Part shown: piece by piece, positions 8,921 through 17,452 of the stretch | Layout: the number at the start of each line of letters is the position of its first letter | Numbering within the stretch: position 1 is the first letter of the stretch | Assembly: GCA_030550585.1 (NCBI GenBank) | Contig: JAUQPB010000002.1 | Coordinates: forward strand, 206,001 to 270,000 | DNA: 64,000 nt | Source: Thermoproteota archaeon | GTDB taxonomy: Archaea > Thermoproteota > Thermoprotei_A > Sulfolobales > Ignisphaeraceae | Reading direction: 5' to 3' | Translations under genes and position numbers: made by a program | The notes under the pieces: model-generated | The model's input: the letters and a program-made list of their open reading frames with translations, nothing else | Databases searched by the model: none | Told to the model about the DNA's origin: nothing

Positions 8921-9382
8921 TCATATACAAACATATAAAGAGGTGAACCCTCCAGATCCATAGTCTGTGACTATGAAACCTCCATCAACATGTAGTATAT
9001 CGTGTGGCCACTCACTATCACTAAGATGCAGAACCCACTTGATCTTGCCACTATCCCTATCTATCAAAACCCATCTACCATCTCTATCAGGGCAAATCAA
9101 ATCCCCTGCCACACCACCGATTCTGGGAATATCCTCTAGAAGCATGTGGGCCAAGTGGGGATTGGGAATCGATTTGCCTGGAACCGCAAACTCTTCTATA
9201 GAGTTTCTCTCTATATCGTATATGATTACGCTAAACCTGTTGTGAGGATCTGCCATAACAAGCTTTTCTCTGTGGTCAGTTGGATCAATGATATGCTCTG
9301 CGTAGTGAACAGCGAAGCCATGGCGATAAAAAGCACTCTGAACTTGAAGCTGTTGAAACCATAGATCATGGTGTTCATGGAT
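8921..9382 (-). pseudogene. 5' half of the beta-propeller membrane protein
   Basis: The frame is open from just after a TGA at 9383-9385 down to 8921. It has propeller-like blades: GFAVHYAEHIIDPTD, LVMADPHNRFSV, DIERNSIEEFAVPG, DRDGRWVLIDRDSGKIKW and WPHDILHVDGGFIVTDYG. It then stops eight codons after GGF, where the insertion begins. The only in-frame ATG is at 9256, yet good coding character extends ~40 codons upstream. Another frame there starts ATG with a signal-like stretch (about 9260-9376), so a second lesion, a frameshift near the N-terminus, is likely. The rest of the protein is at 7528-7989. Confidence 0.65.
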
Positions 9383-9418
9383 TCACATTAGAACAGTAAT
9401 TGAATTGCAGATAATAAG

Positions 9419-9426
9419 TTTATATA
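9419..9426 (+). promoter_or_regulatory. TATA box for the FUN14-like gene
   Basis: TTTATATA, about 26 bp before a transcript start near 9448. This supports translation from ATG 9466 with an 18-base leader holding GGGGTG. Confidence 0.5.
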
Positions 9427-9465
9427 GTAGAGTAATGCAATAATGTAATGTTTGGGGTGAAAAAT

Positions 9466-9783
9466 ATGGCTGACGTTATAGGAGCTGTGCTTAGCAACTA
9501 CCAAAGCTATATAGTGATTTTCATTCAATTTCTGCTTGGGCTGGCGCTTGGCTATGTATCTGTAAAAGCGTTGAAATATATCTTAGCATTCATAGCGATA
9601 CTAGCCCTAGGAACACTTCTATCTGTATGGTCTCTGGGAACAACACCATCGGATGTGCTGAAAACCGTTGGGCTAACGGTAGAGGGTCTAAAGAGCCTAG
9701 CTATTCTACTTGGGTTAATGACTATAGGGCCAGTATCCGTAGGCTTCATAATAGGTGCTCTAATAGCTTTGCTAAGAAAGTAA
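9466..9783 (+). CDS. small membrane protein, FUN14-like
   Basis: A 105-residue protein with three or four hydrophobic segments (about residues 14-35, 37-54, 72-89 and 85-102) and Gly-rich helix faces (GLALGYVSVKALKYILAF), resembling archaeal FUN14-family proteins. The start is ATG 9466 because GGGGTG lies six bases upstream. The earlier ATG 9448 would coincide with the transcript start. It stands alone, with its own TATA box. The role in archaea is unknown, and the family match is by pattern only. Confidence 0.7.
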   Translation: MADVIGAVLSNYQSYIVIFIQFLLGLALGYVSVKALKYILAFIAILALGTLLSVWSLGTTPSDVLKTVGLTVEGLKSLAILLGLMTIGPVSVGFIIGALIALLRK

Positions 9784-9904
9784 AACAAATATGTTTTTCA
9801 TCACAATATTAATGCAGAAGGTTTTCTTCCACACATAACTGTCTCACAATATCATCGACGGCTGAAAGCCATTGCTTCACAGAAATGCATTTGCATAAGC
9901 TATA

Positions 9905-9957
9905 TCAGCGTTTGCACCGCTCATCACATTGCTCAGCCCCGGATACTCGATCATCAC
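9905..9957 (-). ncRNA. C/D box sRNA (2'-O-methylation guide)
   Basis: Read on the minus strand: C box GTGATGA (9957-9951), 14-nt guide, D' box CTGA (9936-9933), 5-nt spacer, C' box GTGATGA (9927-9921), 12-nt guide, D box CTGA (9908-9905). All four boxes match the archaeal consensus exactly and the spacings are canonical. Such RNAs bind L7Ae, Nop5 and fibrillarin and direct ribose methylation at the base paired with the fifth guide position upstream of D or D'. The guides are TCGAGTATCCGGGG and GCGGTGCAAACG. Targets were not identified. Confidence 0.85.
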
Positions 9958-10015
9958 ACAGCATTTCAGCAAATCTTATATTAGAGCTAAACCTTATACC
10001 TTTTTCTGTGATTTA

Positions 10016-10525
10016 ATGAGTCTAAGATACATACCCATTTCGATTAATTCGTTTGGGAATACAAAGGCGAATCTAAGTGCTACACCGTTTAATGTTTCTT
10101 CAGAGCCGATAGAAATTGTCCAATACCCTGGGTCGGCACCCTCTTCATATGTAGTCACAAATTTTCCTATAGAATATGTTCTTCTATTCATTGGCTTCGC
10201 CCTCATATTTCTCATAGTATTGCTCTATACAAGGAGCTGGTACAGAGGGGGACACGATGTTTATGTTGTGCTTGGGGAGAAAGAACAGCGTGAAAGGGGG
10301 ATCAAGGTTGAATATAGCTACCACGGCATTAAAAGAATTTTAAGAGACTACTTTGTCAAATTCAGGAACAGGATAAGATGCCCCTACTGCACACCTAGAG
10401 AGACCTTAAACAAGCTGATATTTCTGAAAAAGTTCGTTGAAGTATACGAAGATGTTGTTTATGGAGATAAACAAAGATTAGATGCAGAAAATGTAATAGA
10501 TGAGGTAAAGAGGTTTGAGAAATAA
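10016..10525 (+). CDS. membrane-anchored DUF4129-like protein
   Basis: One strong membrane helix (about residues 53-73, IEYVLLFIGFALIFLIVLLY) separates a short outer N-terminus from a basic, helical cytoplasmic part. The end, FLKKFVEVYEDVVYG, resembles the DUF4129 domain (..F..LYE..RYG), usual next to DUF4350, MoxR and DUF58 genes, as here. I start at ATG 10016: a TATA-like CTTATATTA at 9975-9983 fits, and the longer frame from TTG 9929 would run through the opposite-strand sRNA. It is short for the family, lacking the transglutaminase part. It overlaps the next gene by 11 bp. Confidence 0.65.
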   Translation: MSLRYIPISINSFGNTKANLSATPFNVSSEPIEIVQYPGSAPSSYVVTNFPIEYVLLFIGFALIFLIVLLYTRSWYRGGHDVYVVLGEKEQRERGIKVEYSYHGIKRILRDYFVKFRNRIRCPYCTPRETLNKLIFLKKFVEVYEDVVYGDKQRLDAENVIDEVKRFEK

Positions 10526-11471
10526 GCTATTAGTATTTACCTTGATACTTCTATCCCTCGTAATATTTTCTCAGTACCAGAAGCCAATCGCAAGTATTCT
10601 AGATCTCGATCCACCATCCATCTACAATATTGGTCCAGGTGGCATCACATTTTTCTACAACTATGAAAAGACCAGAAGAAGTGTGCAGATAATTTACAGT
10701 CTTGATGAGCTAAAGTATTTTGACTCTCGAAACAATGTATTACTAATTCTAGGTCCTGATAAAGATGTGGGTGATATAGACACTTTATTTTCTTGGATAG
10801 AAAAAGGTGGGGTAGCTGTAGTAGGAGATGAGCTTAACCACAGCAAGCAGATATTGGATTATATAGGCATTGAACAAGGCAATGTCATACCCGGGGTAGG
10901 AGAAGCTTGGTGTATCATTGGCAATAAAGCCATTGAGATAGTCATAGATGTTGCCAAAGCATTGCAGTCATCTAATAGTAGATCAAACGTGTTATGTCTC
11001 TATGGTTCAATGCCTGTAGCTTATAATGTTAGTTACGGCAATGGATATATTATTGTCATTGGCGACTCAAGTATTGTTATTAACGAGATTCTAGCTAAAC
11101 CGAGCATCTCAGTCAATAACAGTCTTTTTATGGACTATATAATCGGTGGTAAAGGGCTCATAATATATGAGGGTGGCAGAGTCTATAGACCTGTAGAAGC
11201 CCAGGTAATTGCACAAGCAATGAGTTTTATTGTCGATGGATTATCGGATGCATTACAATGGCTATTATTTAGACAAGGTGTTTTAAGCTTGCTAGGGTTT
11301 TTTACTGGGTTGGCAATACTGTCAATGCTTTATCTAACTATAAGGTTTGGCATCGTGTCTAGCCCAAGAAAATATTTAAGTAGTGCTGTGCAGATCGATA
11401 GGAAATTCATTGAAAACATTCGCAGACAGATTTTAGCTGGTGTTGATAAATGGCAGAGCACTCGAAGATAA
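10515..11471 (+). CDS. DUF4350-like membrane protein
   Basis: An N-terminal signal/anchor helix (residues 5-20), then a large outer domain in which NNVLLILGPDKDVG and WIEKGGVAVVGDELNHS resemble DUF4350 (a GATase-like fold without the catalytic Cys), and a C-terminal helix around residues 258-280 followed by a basic tail. It sits between the DUF4129-like gene and moxR, with overlaps of 11 and 22 bp, so translation is probably coupled. In bacteria and archaea this gene set is thought to form a MoxR-dependent membrane complex. Its substrate is not known. Confidence 0.7.
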   Translation: MRNKLLVFTLILLSLVIFSQYQKPIASILDLDPPSIYNIGPGGITFFYNYEKTRRSVQIIYSLDELKYFDSRNNVLLILGPDKDVGDIDTLFSWIEKGGVAVVGDELNHSKQILDYIGIEQGNVIPGVGEAWCIIGNKAIEIVIDVAKALQSSNSRSNVLCLYGSMPVAYNVSYGNGYIIVIGDSSIVINEILAKPSISVNNSLFMDYIIGGKGLIIYEGGRVYRPVEAQVIAQAMSFIVDGLSDALQWLLFRQGVLSLLGFFTGLAILSMLYLTIRFGIVSSPRKYLSSAVQIDRKFIENIRRQILAGVDKWQSTRR

Positions 11472-12400
11472 GATTTTATGGTTCTATGATTGAAAAGGTT
11501 ATTGAGAATATTCAGAGAAAGGTTGTGGGTAAGAGAAAAGAGCTTGAGTTGATACTTGCAACACTCTTTTCAGAGGGTCACATTCTTCTTGAGGGTGTTC
11601 CAGGTGTTGCAAAAACTCTCATGGCTAAATGTGTGGCGCTATCTCTTGGGCTAGACTTTAAGAGGGTTCAGGCAACGCCTGACATGCTCCCATCTGATAT
11701 AATAGGTTTCCAGTTTTTTGATGCAAAGGAATCCAAGTTTGTGTATAGGAAAGGACCTATATTCACAAATATTCTATTTGTTGACGAGATAAATAGAGCG
11801 CCGCCCAAAACCCAAGCAGCTTTGCTTGAGGCTATGCAGGAGAGGCAGGTTACTGTAGAGGGTGTTACATATGCGCTACCCAAGCCATTTCTGGTTATAG
11901 CAACTATGAATCCAATAGAAATGGAGGGCACATTCCCGCTTTCAGAGGCTCAAGTGGATAGGTTTTTAGCAAAGGTTGTTATAGGGTATCCAACAATTGA
12001 TGAAACTGTTGAGATACTAGACAAATTTGAATCTATATCAAGTCTAGATGATATGCAACCCGTTTTGAATAGGGAAGAGGTTTTGACAATGATTAGACTT
12101 GTTAAGGACGTTTATGTGGAGCAAAACATTAAGAAGTATATTGCGGCTATAGTGGAGGCTACGAGGAATCACAGATTTGTTAAGATAGGCGCATCTCCAA
12201 GAGGTGCAATAGCGCTATACCTTCTGTCTAAGTCGATAGCAGTCATGAGGGGAAGAGAATATGTCACACCAGATGATGTGAAGTATGTTGCTCATGCTGC
12301 TCTCTCGCATAGGATAGTGCTCAGAGGAGAGGCTAAGGTATCTGGTGTGACGGTAGAGAATGTTATTAACGATATTCTTGAAAAGGTTGATGTACCCTGA
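11450..12400 (+). CDS. MoxR-family AAA+ ATPase
   Basis: A cytoplasmic chaperone-like ATPase, 316 residues, normal for the family. Walker A is GVPGVAKT (residues 49-56) and Walker B is LFVDE (109-113). Sensor 1 (IATMNP) and the arginine-finger region (SEAQVDRF) are in order, with the C-terminal lid domain complete. MoxR proteins work with von Willebrand-like or DUF58 partners to assemble or activate membrane or metal enzymes. Here the DUF58 gene follows directly, with a four-base overlap. Confidence 0.95.
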   Translation: MAEHSKIRFYGSMIEKVIENIQRKVVGKRKELELILATLFSEGHILLEGVPGVAKTLMAKCVALSLGLDFKRVQATPDMLPSDIIGFQFFDAKESKFVYRKGPIFTNILFVDEINRAPPKTQAALLEAMQERQVTVEGVTYALPKPFLVIATMNPIEMEGTFPLSEAQVDRFLAKVVIGYPTIDETVEILDKFESISSLDDMQPVLNREEVLTMIRLVKDVYVEQNIKKYIAAIVEATRNHRFVKIGASPRGAIALYLLSKSIAVMRGREYVTPDDVKYVAHAALSHRIVLRGEAKVSGVTVENVINDILEKVDVP

Positions 12401-13647
12401 AAATAACGCTCTATGGACTTTCACACATTGTTTTATCTATAGCAGTACTTGTATACGGTTATTCTGTAAAAAATGTTTTTCTATACTCTATAGGACTGGG
12501 ACTTGTAATAATATTCTTTAAGGAGTATGCATCATTTAATAGAATAAGAAGAGTTGTATCACAATTATCGGTTAAGAGAATGTGTGATAAAAGTATTGCT
12601 AGAGAATTGGAAGATGTTACTATGAGTATTGTTATCAAGAATAGCAGTGGAGAGCCTATTTCAAGAGTTCTTGTAATAGACAAGACCCCCAGATACGCAA
12701 AGTCGACCAGCGATCCAATAGCGATGATCTCCATACCACCGAATTCAGCGGTGACCATCTCATATAAGGTTAAGTTACTTGCTCCAGGGACACACACATT
12801 TAGTGATGTGGTCATTATTGTTAGCGATTTCTTAGGATACTTTGCTGAGGAGCTGAGCTATAGTGACAGATTAACTGTTGTAGCATTGCCACAAGAGATC
12901 AGGGGAGAGCTGGGTATGAAGTCGTTGCAGAAGGTGGTAGGAGTCTATACAGCTGGCAAAGCAGTTGGCGGTCTTTATGACCTTGCAAATATAAGGGATT
13001 ATACTCCTGGAGACAATGTCAAGAAGATTATTTGGAGTGCTTATGCGAAAACAGGCAAACTCGTGGTTAGAGAGGATCTGGGGGAGACGAGAGCAAAAAT
13101 ACTACTACTAATAGACATAAGGCCACATGCATGGCTCATTGGCGAAACTCCTAATACCCTCGCCCATATCCAGTTAAGGTTTGCTGCTTCATTAGTTAAT
13201 TTCCTAACTAGGAATGGAATGGAAGTCGATGCCATTGTATGCAGTGGGATAATGCCAAAGGTTGTTGCAAACCTCAGGGGAGGTGAAGAATCTCTCTATA
13301 GAATATTCTCACTCATAGACGCTGGTGGCGGATGTAACTCGCAGCTAAATGGCTTCATAAATGCTATTGGCTATATCGATAAAGAGCTTTCGCAATACGA
13401 TATAGCAATCCTTTTGACAAATCCAATAACTCTTTCACTTGATGAGCCAACCAATTTGAGAGGCTTGGTCACATCACTTGAAAGACTGTTCATAGCGATG
13501 CCTATGTTTAAATACGATAATGTTATGGGGAGAGATGATATTGCCAAGCTTTTAAATGGGGTTTCAGAAACATTGGGTGAGACATTGATTGGCATGGAAT
13601 TTAGTGAAGAGGGTTTTGAGATAATATATGGTGGGGAAAAGCCTTGA
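12397..13647 (+). CDS. DUF58 protein, apparently with a CTG start
   Basis: The core signature GLYDLANIRDYTPGDNVKKI, then IWSAYAKTGKLVVRE, is diagnostic for DUF58, the MoxR partner with a vWA-like fold. ATG 12580 would give 355 residues and cut off two hydrophobic segments that the family has at its N-terminus. The open frame reaches back to a TGA at 12388, encoding those segments, but has no ATG, GTG or TTG. CTG 12397 overlaps the moxR stop as CTGA, 3 bp after the AAGGTTGATG purine stretch (12383-12392), the same geometry as other overlapping starts here. A CTG start giving 416 residues is my inference; a lost start codon is the alternative. Confidence 0.8.
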   Translation: MKITLYGLSHIVLSIAVLVYGYSVKNVFLYSIGLGLVIIFFKEYASFNRIRRVVSQLSVKRMCDKSIARELEDVTMSIVIKNSSGEPISRVLVIDKTPRYAKSTSDPIAMISIPPNSAVTISYKVKLLAPGTHTFSDVVIIVSDFLGYFAEELSYSDRLTVVALPQEIRGELGMKSLQKVVGVYTAGKAVGGLYDLANIRDYTPGDNVKKIIWSAYAKTGKLVVREDLGETRAKILLLIDIRPHAWLIGETPNTLAHIQLRFAASLVNFLTRNGMEVDAIVCSGIMPKVVANLRGGEESLYRIFSLIDAGGGCNSQLNGFINAIGYIDKELSQYDIAILLTNPITLSLDEPTNLRGLVTSLERLFIAMPMFKYDNVMGRDDIAKLLNGVSETLGETLIGMEFSEEGFEIIYGGEKP

Positions 13648-14297
13648 ATGTAATATTTGTAGCGATTATGATAATTGTTGAATTTATAGCCTCGATATAC
13701 GATTATAAGACAAAGAGAGAGGTTCTACCACTAACAGCAATAGCATTTCTGTTTATAGCTCTTATCATGTCCAATCCAATAGCTCTCTTAGCAACTGTTC
13801 TTGTAATTCCGATTAGCAGATTGCTGGCAATCTTTGTATTTAGAGGATTTGGCAAAGGATCGGTCTATCACATACTCTTAGATGTAATACCCACAATACT
13901 TGTTCTAGTAATGGCTTTTGCAGCATCTCTAATAAGTAAAAATGTTGAATTCTTGGGGATGAGCAAATGGAGCTCGCAAGTAATGTTCTCAACTCTATTC
14001 TTACTTTTATTCTCAATAGCTCTAGAACCATCTATAGAACTACCTGGCACTCTAGGGTTTGTAGCTCGAGCAGAAATAGACCATGTTATAAATATTGCGA
14101 AGGGTCTAGCACATATAGCAGGATTTATAAGCATAGTGATGCTATCTCAATTCTATGGAGCATATGCAGGTATATTAATGTTGATGTGGATCTTAATGCT
14201 ATTGGTTAGAGGCAGACTGGCTGGCTATATGAAAACATTTGTTGAAATAACTCCATACGCCATAACATTTTTAATAGCTTTAATCAAAGGTCTGTAG
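13644..14297 (+). CDS. polytopic membrane protein of the MoxR operon
   Basis: Not a recognised family. The 217 residues hold about six hydrophobic segments (near 1-15, 28-60, 70-95, 108-125, 148-165, 170-215) with short basic loops. TTG 13644 overlaps the DUF58 stop (TTGA), as do the other joints of this operon. It is probably the integral membrane component of the MoxR/DUF58/DUF4350/DUF4129 system. Confidence 0.7.
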   Translation: MNVIFVAIMIIVEFIASIYDYKTKREVLPLTAIAFLFIALIMSNPIALLATVLVIPISRLLAIFVFRGFGKGSVYHILLDVIPTILVLVMAFAASLISKNVEFLGMSKWSSQVMFSTLFLLLFSIALEPSIELPGTLGFVARAEIDHVINIAKGLAHIAGFISIVMLSQFYGAYAGILMLMWILMLLVRGRLAGYMKTFVEITPYAITFLIALIKGL

Positions 14298-14310
14298 AAA
14301 TGCAGAAATT

Positions 14311-14532
14311 TTGAAACAATATATACAGGTGTTGATAGTGTCTAGACATGCGAGCAGCAGGCTTGGGGCAGTATATGCATTATTGCTCTTGATTTGTGGT
14401 TTGGCTTTTCTATTCATATCAACATATTATATCTACATAGAGAAATATATTCAGTTTCTAGCAACATTTGCAATAGGTCTAATTTTGCTAAGCACTTCAA
14501 TAGCACTTTACAGGGAAATGCAAAAAACCTAA
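14311..14532 (+). CDS. small two-helix membrane protein, 73 aa
   Basis: Two hydrophobic helices (about residues 20-40 and 48-65) after a basic start. TTG 14311 lies 14 bp after the previous stop. It looks like the last gene of the MoxR operon and faces the ABC ATPase gene tail to tail. No family recognised. Confidence 0.55.
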   Translation: MKQYIQVLIVSRHASSRLGAVYALLLLICGLAFLFISTYYIYIEKYIQFLATFAIGLILLSTSIALYREMQKT

Positions 14533-14557
14533 ATTTTTCGGCAGTTCATCAGCCATC

Positions 14558-15622
14558 TCATTCAGACTTGAAAGCTAGGGCCTTGTCAGCGCTAAAACAT
14601 ATTTCAACAGAGTCTTTGTTTCCTACCATAGCTGGTTCCGGCAATAGAACTGTTAGAATCCCTATGTCAGTTTCCATTTCTGCTTCAATGGCATTTCCCA
14701 AAAAGCTCGTCCCTATTACCCTACCTGTAAACCTGTTCTCCATTGCATTGTCGCATTTCGTTGATATGTGGTGAGGCCTGATAACAATGTTTATAGAATC
14801 TCCTGGTCGAATCTCTTCGTTTGCTGTCTTCACAGCTTTGATAAGTTTGTTGCCTATTCTAGCTTCAATATACCTATTATCTATTCTAGTTGCTACACCA
14901 TTTATAACATTGGCTCTGCCAATGAATGTAGCTACAAAAACGTTTTTGGGGTTGTTGTAAATCTCTGTAGGTGTTCCGATCTGCATCACCTTGCCCTTGT
15001 TCATTACAGCCAATCTATCGGCTATTGCCATAGCCTCCTCCTGGTCATGTGTAACATATATAGCGGTTATTCCCAGTTTCTTTATGAGATTCCTAAGCTC
15101 TTCCCTCATATCTATTCTAAGTCTTGCATCCAAGTTGCTGAGAGGCTCATCCAAAAGAAGAATCTCTGGCTCAACCACAATAGCTCTTGCCAATGCAACC
15201 CTCTGTTGCTGTCCGCCAGAAAGCTGGTGTGGATACCTCTTCTCAAGGCCCTCGAGCTTTACAAGCTCCAAAGCCCATTTAACCCTTCTAGCTATCTCAT
15301 CCTTTGGCACACCCCTTATCTTTAATCCGTAAGCAATGTTATCAAATACTGTCATGTGCGGCCATAGAGCCCAGTTTTGGAATACCATCACAGCTTTTCT
15401 ATTCTGGGGTTTTTCAAAGGTTATATCAACTCCATTAACAATGATTCTCCCAGTATCAGGCACCTCTAGACCAGCTACAATTCTTAGAAGAGTTGTTTTT
15501 CCACATCCTGAAGGGCCTAGAATAGCGAACAACTCTCCTTTATCTATATGGAGAGTGACGTTGTCGAGAGCAATTGTGTTGCCAAACCTCTTGCTAACGC
15601 CAAGAATTTCTAGAAAAGCCAT
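14558..15622 (-). CDS. ABC importer ATPase, Fe3+/polyamine/thiamine type
   Basis: A 354-residue nucleotide-binding subunit with Walker A GPSGCGKTT, Q-loop FQNWALWPHM, signature LSGGQQQR, Walker B ILLLDEP and the switch His (THDQEEA). The C-terminal ~110 residues form a TOBE-like regulatory domain, as in PotA, FbpC and MalK. The ATG overlaps the permease stop (TAATG), so the three genes of this leftward operon are coupled. The set matches FbpABC/ThiBPQ-like importers; the substrate (iron, thiamine, polyamine or phosphonate) is not resolved. Confidence 0.92.
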   Translation of the reverse strand: MAFLEILGVSKRFGNTIALDNVTLHIDKGELFAILGPSGCGKTTLLRIVAGLEVPDTGRIIVNGVDITFEKPQNRKAVMVFQNWALWPHMTVFDNIAYGLKIRGVPKDEIARRVKWALELVKLEGLEKRYPHQLSGGQQQRVALARAIVVEPEILLLDEPLSNLDARLRIDMREELRNLIKKLGITAIYVTHDQEEAMAIADRLAVMNKGKVMQIGTPTEIYNNPKNVFVATFIGRANVINGVATRIDNRYIEARIGNKLIKAVKTANEEIRPGDSINIVIRPHHISTKCDNAMENRFTGRVIGTSFLGNAIEAEMETDIGILTVLLPEPAMVGNKDSVEICFSADKALAFKSE

Positions 15623-17445
15623 TATCTAACACCGAAGACGCTATAGCCCTTTAACAGAAACGTTGATATTGTTACAGCTATTAGTTGAAGAACTATTAGC
15701 ACAGCCCCTAAGGCACCAACTATCTGGGTTCCCTGAGGCGTCTCTAGATAGTTCTGCATAACAAACGTTATTGGTGCGGCATGTCCTATCGAAACACCCT
15801 TCAAGCCGCCTAGCATAACCCCTACACTTGTTTCGCTAATGCAGTAAACAAATGTTGTTATAGCACCACCAAAAATGTTTATCGCTATAGCTGGTAGTAT
15901 AACAGTGGCTATAGCCAAAAACCTTGAGGCTCCTAGGTTGATAGCAGCCTCCTCAAGAGATGTGGGTATTTGCTGTAAGCCAGCATAAATTGCTCTTACC
16001 ATAAATGGCATTCTCCTTATGGTATAAGCTATTGTAATTGCTATTCCAGGTGAGTATACGACAGGGTCAAAGACGCTGTTTTTGAATGGTGGTGTAGTGA
16101 ACAATAGGAAGAATCCAGAGGCTATGGCGATTCCAGGGATTGCAACAGGTATTGTGGCTAGCGTATCCAAGATATATGAAATAGCCCCTCTGGCTCTTGT
16201 AGATGAGTATGCAATGAGTATGGATATAACTAATATTATGCCTAAGGCTGTTATAGAGTACAATAAGCTGTTCCTTATTGCTGTTGAAACTATTGGATCT
16301 GTTAACATTGAGACAAAATTATCCGATGTAAACCCCTCTGGCAATGCACTATACCACCTAGATGAGAATGCCAATACAAAAACACCTATCTGTGGAATTG
16401 AAGAGAATAACAGAAACGGCAACAGAAACAAATATACAATTGCTGTACCAATTCTCGATAACTTAAATGGCTTCAAGGGCTTTGCACCCCTTCCTATAGA
16501 TGCATAGCTCTTTAGCGAGACATAGCCCCTTATGAGTATGAATATTATGGCGCTTACCAAAACAACGATTACAGTCATCAATAATGCGGCAGGGGATCTA
16601 GCCCCAGTCGTTGGATCCTGAAAACTTCTGAATATCTCATACGATATGAGCCTATCCTCTCCAAAAACAATGGGGTTTGCTATATCCTCAAGAGATAGTA
16701 TGAATGTTAGTGATGCTCCAGTGGCGATACCAGGGAGGGCTAGAGGTAATACAACATCTTTTAACACTCTAAACGTTGATGAGCCAAGATTCTGAGCCTG
16801 TTCAATTAAGGTATAGTCGATGTTAGCTATAGCTGCAGAGACATTTAGATAGACAATTACATATAAACCCAAGATTTGTGCTATAACAACTCCTGCCAAC
16901 CCCTCTAAGCCTATTCTAACTGGGATTCCAAGAACGTTGTCTATCATATATGAGAGTAGACCATACCTCCAATCAAAGAACTTTCTAACAACATAGCCGC
17001 TTGCGAATGGCGCTGCAAATAGTGGTAACATGGCTAGAACCTGGAGGAATCTTCTTCCAGGAAAGTCGTATAATGTTAGCACAATGGCTATTAGAGTTCC
17101 CACAGCGGTTGATACGACCATTGTTATTGTAGCTACTATAAAGCTGTTTATTATCGAGCCATAGCTAACCCCGCTAAGCAGAATCAAAGTAATATTGCTT
17201 CCACCGAAAACAACATTCCTTATACTAATTACATTTCCAATAGGCTTGGTAGAGACATACCTCGGATTTTGGAACACAAGCTCAGCTATTCGCATTGGAT
17301 TGGATTTTAATAGCTCTGATAACGGTAGTGCTAGTGGTATTAGAAGAAATATTGCTAGGTAGATTAGTGGAAATATTGTTGAGAAGAGCATGAAGGGGTC
17401 TGAGAATAAAAAATGGATTTTGTTTCTAATTTTTCTCATTCTCAT
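15622..17445 (-). CDS. ABC importer permease, two fused membrane domains
   Basis: The 607 residues contain two homologous binding-protein-dependent permease domains, about 12 helices in all. EAA-type loops are visible: EQAQNLGSSTFRVLKDVVLP in the first half and EEAAINLGASRFLAIATV in the second. Fusion of both halves in one chain is typical of FbpB/ThiP. It starts 7 bp after the binding-protein gene. Confidence 0.9.
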   Translation of the reverse strand: MRMRKIRNKIHFLFSDPFMLFSTIFPLIYLAIFLLIPLALPLSELLKSNPMRIAELVFQNPRYVSTKPIGNVISIRNVVFGGSNITLILLSGVSYGSIINSFIVATITMVVSTAVGTLIAIVLTLYDFPGRRFLQVLAMLPLFAAPFASGYVVRKFFDWRYGLLSYMIDNVLGIPVRIGLEGLAGVVIAQILGLYVIVYLNVSAAIANIDYTLIEQAQNLGSSTFRVLKDVVLPLALPGIATGASLTFILSLEDIANPIVFGEDRLISYEIFRSFQDPTTGARSPAALLMTVIVVLVSAIIFILIRGYVSLKSYASIGRGAKPLKPFKLSRIGTAIVYLFLLPFLLFSSIPQIGVFVLAFSSRWYSALPEGFTSDNFVSMLTDPIVSTAIRNSLLYSITALGIILVISILIAYSSTRARGAISYILDTLATIPVAIPGIAIASGFFLLFTTPPFKNSVFDPVVYSPGIAITIAYTIRRMPFMVRAIYAGLQQIPTSLEEAAINLGASRFLAIATVILPAIAINIFGGAITTFVYCISETSVGVMLGGLKGVSIGHAAPITFVMQNYLETPQGTQIVGALGAVLIVLQLIAVTISTFLLKGYSVFGVR

Positions 17446-17452
17446 CTAAGCT

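Larger units (their letters stand above)
7951..8955. mobile_element. degenerate IS605/IS1341-like insertion carrying tnpB and an AbrB-like gene
   Basis: About 1 kb separates the two halves of the propeller gene and contains a TnpB remnant on the plus strand and a divergent small gene. There is no TnpA, as in many archaeal TnpB-only (IS1341-type) elements. These elements do not duplicate the target, and none is obvious. Ends are approximate: they are placed where the two halves would join at the shared GGF codons. The copy looks immobile because TnpB is internally deleted. Confidence 0.6.

Noticed and set aside
9809-9954. Protein-like minus-strand reading (MIEYPGLSNVMSGANADIA)
   Set aside because: The same bases form a perfect C/D box sRNA, which explains their open character better.
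9929-10015. TTG 9929 as start of the DUF4129-like protein
   Set aside because: It runs through the opposite-strand sRNA and lies upstream of the likely promoter.
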